Source: Herbidospora solisilvae (GTDB lineage Bacteria > Actinomycetota > Actinomycetes > Streptosporangiales > Streptosporangiaceae). From it: 64,000 bases of DNA. The translations under genes were made by a program, and so were the position numbers. Shown one piece after another: positions 35,984 to 43,157 of the stretch (positions are counted from its first letter, which is position 1; each line of letters starts with the position of its first letter). The notes beneath the pieces were generated by a model, which worked only from the letters and a program-made list of their open reading frames with translations, did not search any database and was not told where the DNA came from. The stretch spans positions 124,001 to 188,000 of the forward strand of contig NZ_WXEW01000008.1 of the NCBI RefSeq assembly GCF_009901565.1, read 5' to 3'.

Positions 35984-37159
35984 TCACTCAGGGCGTACGG
36001 TCAGCCAGGTTAGAGCGGGCGGGAAGTGCTGCGCCCACCAGTAGATGTCGTGGCCGCCGGCCCACTCGACGTGGCGGACCTTCGCTCCGGCGGCGGTCAG
36101 CTTGGTGGCCCAGTCGTCGGCCGCCCACCGGAAACCCGATTCGAGGGTGCCGCCGCCGACGTAGCTCCTGGTCAGGGCGTGCAGCTCGGTCTCCGGGGGG
36201 ATACCGGGGCTGAGCCCGAGCGCGCCGGAGAAGACGTCGGGACGCCGCTGGGCGGCGTTGAGGGCCCAGACCGCGCCGCTCGACGCCCCGGCGGTCAGCC
36301 AGACGCCCGAGGCGGGGAACCGCTCGTCGGCCCACGGGATCACCTCGTCGGTGACGAAGGCCAGGTGGGCGGCGTAGCGCTCGGGGTCGTGGGCCGGGAG
36401 GTACTCCTGCGACCTCGGGTCGCCGTCGCCGGACTCGGCGCAGAAGATCCCCACCACGGCCACCGGCGGGCAGGTGCCCGTCACGATCGCCGCCTCGACG
36501 ACCGGGGCGAAGGCGGCCAGCATCTGGCCGTCGGCCAGGCACACCGCGGGGATGAGACCCCGGGTTCCGGGCGGTACGTAAAGGGCGATCGTGCGGGGCT
36601 CGCCGAGGAAGGTGAGCCGGTGCTCCTCCAGGGTGCCCTGGAGCTCGGAGACCTCGGGCAGCGCCGGAGGCGCCAGCTTCCCGCGCCACTCCCGCTCGGC
36701 CACCATCGTGGGGGCGTCGGGGCAGACGTACACGCTGATCACCGACTCGTCGAGGCGGCGGATGCGCAGCGACGCCTCCCAGAGGTCGTCGGCGCCGTCG
36801 ACCGGCCACATGAGGAACTGCACGCCGCCGGAGATGCGGGGGTACTCGCACGTGCCCCGCCAGACGATGTGGAGCACGTCGTCCTCCGACCAAACCGCCA
36901 GGTCGTCGTCGTCGAGCCGGGCGCGCAGCGCGGCGGGGTCGCGCGGGGTCCAGACCCGCCTGATCTCGGCGTCGGGCGGCAGCTTCTCCGACCAGTTCTC
37001 GGCCGCTCTGATCTTGTTGGCGGTGACGAGCGACCGCAGGTGCTGGGCGACCGTCTCACGGCCTGCGGCGGCACGCTCATCGTCAGTGACGGAATGGTCG
37101 TAGGCGGCCTCTAATTCGCCATCTATTTCATATGTCCATACATCCAGACGATCTGCCAC
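35984..37159 (-). CDS. Enterochelin-esterase-like alpha/beta hydrolase
   Basis: 391 residues from GTG 37159; no clear ribosome site, so the start is uncertain. The N-terminal part (about 1-190) is an Ig-like domain as in Fes/enterobactin esterases; the C-terminal part is an esterase D-type hydrolase with YLPAHDPERYAAHLAFVTDEVIPWADERF and the nucleophile in GASSGAVWALNAAQRRPDVF, and a late catalytic His in AGGHDIYWWAQHFP. It lacks a signal peptide. The substrate may be a siderophore or another ester. The first codons are unusually A/T-rich and include one TTA leucine codon, rare in this genome. Divergent from a methyltransferase. Confidence 0.82.
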   Translation of the reverse strand: MADRLDVWTYEIDGELEAAYDHSVTDDERAAAGRETVAQHLRSLVTANKIRAAENWSEKLPPDAEIRRVWTPRDPAALRARLDDDDLAVWSEDDVLHIVWRGTCEYPRISGGVQFLMWPVDGADDLWEASLRIRRLDESVISVYVCPDAPTMVAEREWRGKLAPPALPEVSELQGTLEEHRLTFLGEPRTIALYVPPGTRGLIPAVCLADGQMLAAFAPVVEAAIVTGTCPPVAVVGIFCAESGDGDPRSQEYLPAHDPERYAAHLAFVTDEVIPWADERFPASGVWLTAGASSGAVWALNAAQRRPDVFSGALGLSPGIPPETELHALTRSYVGGGTLESGFRWAADDWATKLTAAGAKVRHVEWAGGHDIYWWAQHFPPALTWLTVRPE

Positions 37160-37183
37160 GTTGCGAACGTACACAATGGAGTA

Positions 37184-38005
37184 ATGGACCGCGAGAAAAT
37201 CTCCCTCGCCGGCGCCCAGGAGACGATGCTCGCCACCCTGTGGAGCCGAGCTCTCGACAGTCGCTCCCCCCGCTCGATTCTGAAGGACGAGGTCGCGCAG
37301 CAGGCCGTCGAGCGGATCGACTACGACTTCGCCAAGACCGGCATCACCCCCGTGATGGCGGCCGGGGTCGCCCTGCGGGCGCTGCGCATCGACGAGTGGA
37401 CCAGGGACTTCCTCCGGCGCCACCCCACCGCGACCGTGCTCCACCTGGCCTGCGGGCTCGACACCCGGGCCCAGCGCATCGACCCCGGCCCCCTGGTGCG
37501 CTGGATCGACCTCGACTATCCGGAGGTGCTGGAGCTGCGCGACCGGGTGATCGACCGGCCCGACGGCGACTACCACACCATCGCGTCGTCGGTCACGAGC
37601 GAGAAGTGGCTGGGCGCGGTGCCCGACGACCGGCCGACCGCGGTGGTCTTCGAGGGGTTGTCGATGTATCTCCGCGAGGACGACGGCCGCCGGTTGATCG
37701 AGCGGCTGACCGGCAGGTTCGCGACGGGCGAGCTCATCTTCGACTGCCAGAACTCGACCGGGATCCGGCTCCAGAAGCTCAACCGGCCCGTCCGGCAGAC
37801 CGGCGCGACCCTCTATTGGGCCGTCGACGACCCGCGTGTGCTGGAGTCGTGGCATCCCGGGCTGACGCTGCGGGAGGCGCAGCGGGTGGTCGACATGCCG
37901 GGCGTCGAGGACTATCCGCTCGGCGGGCGGGTGGCGATGTGGATCATGGCGCATCTGCCGGGGTTCCGGAATATCGGGCAGATCCTGCGCTACTCCTGGA
38001 GCTGA
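37184..38005 (+). CDS. LCM/PPM1-type SAM-dependent methyltransferase
   Basis: 273 residues from ATG 37184. It follows the leucine-carboxyl-methyltransferase-like (Tcmp) family: the SAM site VLHLACGLDTRAQRI, then WIDLDYPEVLELR, and the late FEGLSMYL. In Actinobacteria such enzymes methylate carboxyl groups of small molecules, for example in polyketide pathways. Nothing nearby points to a particular substrate. Its 3' end overlaps the convergent membrane-protein gene by 62 bp. Confidence 0.88.
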   Translation: MDREKISLAGAQETMLATLWSRALDSRSPRSILKDEVAQQAVERIDYDFAKTGITPVMAAGVALRALRIDEWTRDFLRRHPTATVLHLACGLDTRAQRIDPGPLVRWIDLDYPEVLELRDRVIDRPDGDYHTIASSVTSEKWLGAVPDDRPTAVVFEGLSMYLREDDGRRLIERLTGRFATGELIFDCQNSTGIRLQKLNRPVRQTGATLYWAVDDPRVLESWHPGLTLREAQRVVDMPGVEDYPLGGRVAMWIMAHLPGFRNIGQILRYSWS

Positions 38006-38375
38006 CCCACGCCGCGAGGGCGAAACAGGCGGCGGCGGCCGCGGCGATGATCCAGAAGTAGCCCGGCGGGTCGAAGCGCAGGGTCGCCACGACGACCACG
38101 GCCGACGACACCGCCCCTCCCAGGGTCACCCGCAAGGCGGGCCGGACGCCGAGCAGCGCCAGGGCGGCCCAGGCGGCCACCGTCGCGACGGCGTAGGCGG
38201 TGAAGATCACCGGCAGGAGGCACTCCAGGCCGCCCGAGCAGATGGCCTCGCCGATTCCGCTGGAGGACAGGAACCGGCCGACCGCACCGGTGAGCGGCAT
38301 GACGGCCGCCCCGACGAGGACGGCGGTGATGACCTGCGCCTGTCGGGAGCGTTTTTTATGCAATTCGACACCCAT
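37944..38375 (-). CDS. Four-helix membrane protein, unknown function
   Basis: 143 residues from ATG 38375. A basic start (HKKRSRQAQ) is followed by four hydrophobic helices; the first loop holds two cysteines (AICSGGLECLLP) that could form a disulfide outside the membrane. The tail AWVSSRSSAGSARYSGTPADAP lies in the 62-bp overlap with the convergent methyltransferase gene, so the true end of conserved sequence may be earlier. No family recognised. Confidence 0.55.
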   Translation of the reverse strand: MGVELHKKRSRQAQVITAVLVGAAVMPLTGAVGRFLSSSGIGEAICSGGLECLLPVIFTAYAVATVAAWAALALLGVRPALRVTLGGAVSSAVVVVATLRFDPPGYFWIIAAAAAACFALAAWVSSRSSAGSARYSGTPADAP

Positions 38376-38409
38376 GTCGCCAATATCCGGTTATTTGTCG
38401 TCGGGAGAA

Positions 38410-38425
38410 TGAGTACGCCTACTCA
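38410..38425. promoter_or_regulatory. 16-bp perfect inverted repeat in divergent intergenic region
   Basis: TGAGTA-CGCC-TACTCA, between the membrane protein gene (start 38375) and the esterase gene (start 38510). A plausible operator; the regulator is unknown. Confidence 0.5.
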
Positions 38426-38509
38426 ACATGCGCTGTTCCCGCCACTCGTCGGGAATCGCCCACCGCATGGCGCTTGGGACTCACGGCACCTCTGATCAGG
38501 ATGTGAGGC

Positions 38510-39454
38510 ATGACAGCCGTACCGTTCGACCCCGAGCTCGCCGCCGCGCTCGCGGTCATCTCGCAGAACATGCCGTCGTCGCTCACGCCCGAGATGATCC
38601 CATTGCTCCGCCAGGGGATGGCCGGTTTCACCCCCTCCGAAGACCTCACTCTCGACGGGATCGTCGACCTCACCGACGTCGACCTCGGCGACGGGGTGTC
38701 GGTCGTCGTCTGCCGCCCGGTCGCCGCGCCGACGCCCGCACCCGCCGTGTACTGGATCCACGGCGGCGGCATGATCATGGGCGACCATCGGGTCGGGCTG
38801 GCCGATCCGCTGGCGTGGGCGGTCGAGCTCGGCCTGGTCGTCGTCAGCGTCGACTACCGCCTCGCCCCCGAGCACCCCGACCCCGCGCCCGTCGAAGACT
38901 GCTACCGCGGCCTGGTCTGGCTCGCCGAGAACGCCGCCGACCTGGGGATCGACCCGGCCAGGATCGTGATCGCGGGCGGCAGCGCCGGCGGTGGCCTGGC
39001 GGCGGGCACCGCCCTGCTGGCCCGCGACCGGGGCGGCCCCGCCCTGCTCGGCCAGATGCTCATCTATCCGATGCTCGACGAGCGCAACGACACCGTCTCC
39101 AGCCACCAGATGTCCGGGCTCGGCGTCTGGGACCACACCTCCAACGACACCGGCTGGTCGGCCCTCCTCGGCGACCGCCGCGGCGGCCCGGACGTGTCGA
39201 TCTACGCCTCGCCCTCGCGGGCCACCGACCTGTCGGGCCTGCCGCCCGCGTTCGTCGACGTCGGCTCGGCCGAGACGTTCCGCGACGAGGACGTCGCCTA
39301 CGCGACCGCGATCTGGCAGTCGGGCGGCCAGGCCGAACTCCACGTGTGGCCGGGCGGCTTCCACGGCTTCGACGTCATGGTCCCGCAGGCGGCGTTGTCC
39401 CAGCGGGCCAAGCACGCCCGGCTCGACTGGCTGCGGCGGCTGCTCGGCCACTGA
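38510..39454 (+). CDS. Hormone-sensitive-lipase-family esterase
   Basis: 314 residues from ATG 38510. Alpha/beta-hydrolase fold 3: oxyanion motif HGGGMIMGDHR, nucleophile elbow GGSAGGGLAAG, acid in FVDVGSAETFRDED and His in WPGGFHGFD. The strand order YWIHGGG, VVVSVDYRLAPEHPDPAP is diagnostic of the HSL group. A cytoplasmic carboxylesterase acting on short acyl esters or related compounds. A PucR-type regulator gene follows 42 bp downstream on the same strand. Confidence 0.93.
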   Translation: MTAVPFDPELAAALAVISQNMPSSLTPEMIPLLRQGMAGFTPSEDLTLDGIVDLTDVDLGDGVSVVVCRPVAAPTPAPAVYWIHGGGMIMGDHRVGLADPLAWAVELGLVVVSVDYRLAPEHPDPAPVEDCYRGLVWLAENAADLGIDPARIVIAGGSAGGGLAAGTALLARDRGGPALLGQMLIYPMLDERNDTVSSHQMSGLGVWDHTSNDTGWSALLGDRRGGPDVSIYASPSRATDLSGLPPAFVDVGSAETFRDEDVAYATAIWQSGGQAELHVWPGGFHGFDVMVPQAALSQRAKHARLDWLRRLLGH

Positions 39455-39495
39455 GCCGCGCGGATTCCGGTCGGCCGCTGAGGGAGACTGAGGAG

Positions 39496-40449
39496 ATGCG
39501 GGAGCTCGTCGGAAGATTGGCCGCGCTCGACCCTGACGCCAGCGCCGCCGTGCAGGTCATCGCCTACTTCGACCGGCTCGCCGAAGGGCGGGCGGGGCTG
39601 GAGGCGACCGTGCGCGGGGTCGCGGTGCTGGCGGGCTGCGCGGCCCGATTGGTCGACGAGGAGCGCGCCGTCTTCCTGCGGGTCCTGGCCGACGGCCACC
39701 GCGAAGACCACCCCTCTGATGAGAACCCCGACTGGCCGCGGGTGCGGTCCGGGGAGGTGGAGCTCCTCCTGGAGAAGCCCAGTCCGCCTTCACCCGTCGA
39801 CCTGATGGTGCTGGAGCGCGGGGTGGCGCTGGCCCGGGACGTGCTCGACCGGACGCGGGGCCGGGCGCCCGACCCCGCCCTCGTCGAGCTGGTCGTGGAC
39901 GCCTCCGTCGGGGAGACCGCCCGGTCACACGCGGCCAGGCGGCTGCGCCTCGGGGAACGGGCCCGCGCCATCGCGCTGCCCGACGGGGTCGTGCTGGTCG
40001 AGCCGCACGGGGAGGCCCGCCACCCGCTGGGCGCGGTCAGGGCCGGGGTGGGACCGGTCGTGCCGGTCGGACGGCTGCCCAGGTCCTACGCCGACGCGAA
40101 GGTCGCGCTCCGGTTCGCCGACGACGTGCTCGGGCCGCGGGTGGTGCACTACGACGACCTCGGCGGCCTGGCCGCCGTGGCCGCCGCCGTCGGCCCGGCG
40201 ACGGCGCCCTCGCCCGACGTCGTCACGCTCGGCACACTGCCCGCCTGGGCGCTGGAGACGCTGCACGCGGTCGTCACGTCGACCAGCCTGCGGACCGCCG
40301 CCACCCACCTCACCCTTCACCACTCGACACTGGTCGACCGGCTCGGGCGGGCCGAGCACCTGCTCGGGTGGGAGGTGCGTGAGCCCGGCGGGCGGTTCCG
40401 GCTGCAGCTGGCGTTCGCACTGCGGCGGCTGCACGCCCACCCGGAATAG
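39496..40449 (+). CDS. PucR/CdaR-type helix-turn-helix regulator
   Basis: 317 residues from ATG 39496 (GGAG lies immediately upstream, so a slightly later start is possible). N-terminal helical domain with DPDASAAVQVIAYFDRLAEGRAGLEATVRGVAVLAGCAARL, a shape seen in actinobacterial PucR-like regulators; the C-terminal DNA-binding part is LHAVVTSTSLRTAATHLTLHHSTLVDRLGRAEHLLGW, the PucR C-terminal HTH. It may control the esterase gene just upstream; that is inference. Confidence 0.8.
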   Translation: MRELVGRLAALDPDASAAVQVIAYFDRLAEGRAGLEATVRGVAVLAGCAARLVDEERAVFLRVLADGHREDHPSDENPDWPRVRSGEVELLLEKPSPPSPVDLMVLERGVALARDVLDRTRGRAPDPALVELVVDASVGETARSHAARRLRLGERARAIALPDGVVLVEPHGEARHPLGAVRAGVGPVVPVGRLPRSYADAKVALRFADDVLGPRVVHYDDLGGLAAVAAAVGPATAPSPDVVTLGTLPAWALETLHAVVTSTSLRTAATHLTLHHSTLVDRLGRAEHLLGWEVREPGGRFRLQLAFALRRLHAHPE

Positions 40450-40459
40450 GCTGTCGCGC

Positions 40460-40846
40460 GTGGCCACGTTCAGGATCAGTGAGGCCGCGGCGATCCTCGG
40501 CGTGAGCGCCGACACCGTACGCCGCTGGGTCGACTCCGGGCGGCTCGCCGCCAGCCGCGACGAGCACGGCCGGCGGCTGATCGACGGGCCCGACCTGGCC
40601 GCCTTCGCGCGCACCCAGATCGCCGGGGAGACCGGCGGGGCCACCTCGTCGGCCCGCAACCGGTTCCGGGGCATCGTCACCGAGGTCGTGCGCGACACCG
40701 TGATGGCCCAGGTGGAGATCGCCGCCGGGCCGTTCAGGGTGGTGTCGCTGATGAGCCGTCAGGCAGCCGACGAGCTGCGGCTGGAACCGGGTGCGGTCGC
40801 GGTCGCGGTGGTCAAGTCGACCAACGTGGTGGTCGAGCTCTCCTAG
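40460..40846 (+). CDS. HTH - TOBE molybdate-binding protein (ModE/Mop-like)
   Basis: 128 residues from GTG 40460, 10 bp after the PucR-type gene. An N-terminal MerR/excisionase-like helix-turn-helix (FRISEAAAILGVSADTVRRWVDSGRLAASRDEHGRR) is fused to one TOBE/Mop domain (ARNRFRGIVTEVVRDTVMAQVEI, VSLMSRQAADELRLEPGAVAVAVVKSTNVVVE), the molybdate/tungstate-binding fold. It is likely a metal-responsive DNA-binding protein, but no mod transporter or molybdopterin genes are near. Confidence 0.9.
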   Translation: MATFRISEAAAILGVSADTVRRWVDSGRLAASRDEHGRRLIDGPDLAAFARTQIAGETGGATSSARNRFRGIVTEVVRDTVMAQVEIAAGPFRVVSLMSRQAADELRLEPGAVAVAVVKSTNVVVELS

Positions 40847-41214
40847 GCCCGATGGCTGCGATGGGGGTGGCGCGCCAGGCGTACGCCCAGGGCCTCCGAG
40901 ACCGACCGGCAGACCCGCAACCCCTCGGCGGCGAGCAGCGCGTTGATGCGGAGGACCTGCCGGGCGGGGGCCGCGAGGGTGAGGCCGCCGCCGCGGCCGC
41001 GTAACTGCTCGTCGGCGCGGCAGAGGGTGAGCATGCCGCCGAGATCGCTGAAGGTCAGGCCGGCCGCGGCGACGACGACGCGGCTGACGTTCCGGGCGTG
41101 CAGCCCGATCAGGGTGGCCTCGACGACCGGCTGGGTGAACATGTCGAGTTCGCCCACCAGTGACATGATCACGGTGTCTTGGTCGATGTCGGTGATGTCG
41201 ACCGCCAGGTGCAT
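40843..41214 (-). CDS. STAS-domain protein lacking the phosphorylatable serine
   Basis: 123 residues from ATG 41214 with AAGGGGA upstream. STAS/anti-sigma-antagonist fold: SLVGELDMFTQPVVEATL and the helix after the phosphorylation loop. The loop normally reads DSSG; here it is D57-L-G-G, so neither serine is present. It therefore cannot be switched off by an RsbW kinase in the usual way and may be constitutively binding or may sense something else. It overlaps the convergent HTH-TOBE gene by 4 bp. Confidence 0.82.
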   Translation of the reverse strand: MHLAVDITDIDQDTVIMSLVGELDMFTQPVVEATLIGLHARNVSRVVVAAAGLTFSDLGGMLTLCRADEQLRGRGGGLTLAAPARQVLRINALLAAEGLRVCRSVSEALGVRLARHPHRSHRA

Positions 41215-41320
41215 GCGCGTCCCCTTCGCTCGCTAGTCACCGTCTCAGCCCATAGTCGCCTTTGCGAGGTTCTCTGACCATTAAGGTGGGATCCCAGTCA
41301 TGCGGACGGCTGTCGGACGT

Positions 41321-42172
41321 CTAGAACAGGACCGTCGCCAGCTCGCGCCACTGCTCCATCGGCAACTCGCCCGCCGGGGTGCCGAGCACCTGGAGGCACA
41401 CGTGGTCGGCGCCCGCGTCGCGGTGCTGGTTGAGGCGGGCCGCGCACTGCTCGGGCGTGCCCCACACGAACAGGGCGTCGATCAGCCGGTCGCTGCCCCG
41501 GCCGCTCACGTCGTCGTCGGCGAAGCCGCCGCGCAGCCAGTTGTTCACATAGTTCGGCATGGCCAGGTAGGGGTGCAGGGCCTCGCGGGCGAGTTGCCGG
41601 GCGCGGGCCGGGTCGGTCTCCAGGACGACGCCCTGCTCGGAGGCGACCAGGCGTCCGGGGCCGATCGCCGACCGGATCGCGGCGGTCTGCTCCGGGGTCA
41701 CCAGGTAGGGGTGGGCGCCCGCGGCCCGGTTCTTGGCCACCTCCACCATCTTGGGGCCGAGGGCGGCCAGTACCCGGCGGTCGGGGGTCACCCCCTCCTT
41801 GTCGAGCTCGTCGAGGTAGGAGGTCATGGCCGTGAGCGGCTTGCGGTAGGCGCCGGGGCGGAAGCGGTCGACCATGCTCTCGTGGCTGACCCCGAGGCCG
41901 AGCAGGAAACGGCCGCCGTGGGCGGAGCCGAGGGCGCGAGTGCGTTCGGCGGCCTCGCGGGCCGACGTGGACCAGATGTTGGTGATGCCGGTGGCGACGG
42001 TGACGTCGGTCGTGGCGGCCAGGATGTTCGCCGCGGTGTCGAGACCGCTGTCGGTCCCGCCGGGGACCCAGAGCGCGCCGTAGCCGAGCTTCTCCAGCTC
42101 GGCCGCCGCCTGCCCGACCTCGGCCGGGTTGTCGGTCCGGAACTCTCGGGCCCAAACGCCGTAGGGTTTCAT
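41321..42172 (-). CDS. LLM-class (probable F420-dependent) oxidoreductase
   Basis: 283 residues from ATG 42172; AGAGGCGAC supports it over an upstream in-frame ATG. The TIM-barrel luciferase-like family in the actinobacterial TIGR03620-like form: YGVWAREFRTDNPAEVGQAAAELEKLGYGALWVPGG, ATGITNIW, LGLGVSHESMVDRF and VWGTPEQCAARLNQHRDAGADHVCLQVL. Members mostly use F420. The substrate is unknown, and no partner gene is adjacent. Confidence 0.88.
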   Translation of the reverse strand: MKPYGVWAREFRTDNPAEVGQAAAELEKLGYGALWVPGGTDSGLDTAANILAATTDVTVATGITNIWSTSAREAAERTRALGSAHGGRFLLGLGVSHESMVDRFRPGAYRKPLTAMTSYLDELDKEGVTPDRRVLAALGPKMVEVAKNRAAGAHPYLVTPEQTAAIRSAIGPGRLVASEQGVVLETDPARARQLAREALHPYLAMPNYVNNWLRGGFADDDVSGRGSDRLIDALFVWGTPEQCAARLNQHRDAGADHVCLQVLGTPAGELPMEQWRELATVLF

Positions 42173-42484
42173 GTCGCCTCTTTCGTGTGTTCGCGCCGGG
42201 GTGAACGGCGTTACCTGGTGACGTACCGTGATCAACAGCTGCTTAACCCCGCCTCGGCGCCCTCTTCTGGTCGGTGGACGGATGGCCGGTCATGAATATC
42301 GTTGAATCCAAACCCGGCGCTTACCGAACGTGGCGATCGGGCGTGTTTTCCCAGGTGGCGACGGATGAGAATTCGATTTCACCGGTGTTCTGCAAATGGA
42401 CGCGGCGGTAAACGGATAGGCCATTGTCTAACGGCGTTGGGCGTTACCCTCTAAGTCAAAAGTTCACAGAGTAGAAGAGGTGCC
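42173..42484. promoter_or_regulatory. 312-bp divergent intergenic region with one inverted repeat
   Basis: Lies between the LLM oxidoreductase (minus) and TetR (plus) starts. TAACG-N8-CGTTA at 42429-42446, 39 bp before the TetR start, is a candidate autoregulatory operator. For the minus-strand gene, TTGATC and TAACGC separated by 16 bp near 42235-42210 could be a promoter. No small gene was found. Confidence 0.4.
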
Positions 42485-43147
42485 ATGGCCCGGCCCAAGG
42501 TCCCGCTGATCTCCCGGAGAAAGGTCCTGGAAACGGCGCTGGCGATCGTCGACGAGGAGGGGCTCGACGCTCTCAGCATCCGCCGGCTGGGCGAGGCCCT
42601 GAACGTCAACGGGGCATCCCTCTACCACCACTTCCGGAACAAGGACGAGATTCTCGACGGGGTCACGCAGCTCGCGCTGGAAAGCGTCGAGTTCCCGGTT
42701 CCCGACCACCCGAGCTGGCGGGTCTGGTTACCGCTGACGGCCTATCGCACCCGCGCCGCCCTGGTGGCCCATCCGGGGCTGATCCCGGTGATGTTGCGCC
42801 GGGCCTCGCTGGGCGGCACCCCCGAGGCCGAGGCGCTCGTGGCGCGGTTGCAGCGCGAGGGCGTGCCGCTCGGGATCATCGCGCCGGTGACGGAGAGCCT
42901 CGAACTGCTCGCGGTGACCAGCGCCCTGCAGGAGGTCGGGGCCAAGGCTCTGGAGGACGGGCCGGCCGTGTCCCGGCTGGAGGAGGCGCGCGGGGCGCGC
43001 GGGGTGTCGCCCGGCGAACTGTTCGAGGTGATGGTGTCCTCGACCATCTCTCTGGTGGAGAGCGCGATCGCGCTGAAGGAGTCGCGCGAGGCCCTGGAGC
43101 GGGTGCCGGCCGCACGGGCGAAAGGCGGCCGCGGGAAGCGGTCCTAA
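42485..43147 (+). CDS. TetR-family regulator with TetR_C domain
   Basis: 220 residues from ATG 42485 with AGAGG upstream. HTH: ISRRKVLETALAIVDEEGLDALSIRRLGEALNVNGASLYHHFRNKDEIL. The C-terminal region (WRVWLPLTAYRTRAALVAHPGLIPVMLRR) is that of TetR_C (class-II TetR-like) proteins. It lies 11 bp upstream of the TPP-enzyme gene on the same strand and probably controls it or the divergent LLM oxidoreductase. Confidence 0.9.
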   Translation: MARPKVPLISRRKVLETALAIVDEEGLDALSIRRLGEALNVNGASLYHHFRNKDEILDGVTQLALESVEFPVPDHPSWRVWLPLTAYRTRAALVAHPGLIPVMLRRASLGGTPEAEALVARLQREGVPLGIIAPVTESLELLAVTSALQEVGAKALEDGPAVSRLEEARGARGVSPGELFEVMVSSTISLVESAIALKESREALERVPAARAKGGRGKRS

Positions 43148-43157
43148 TTAGACGTTA

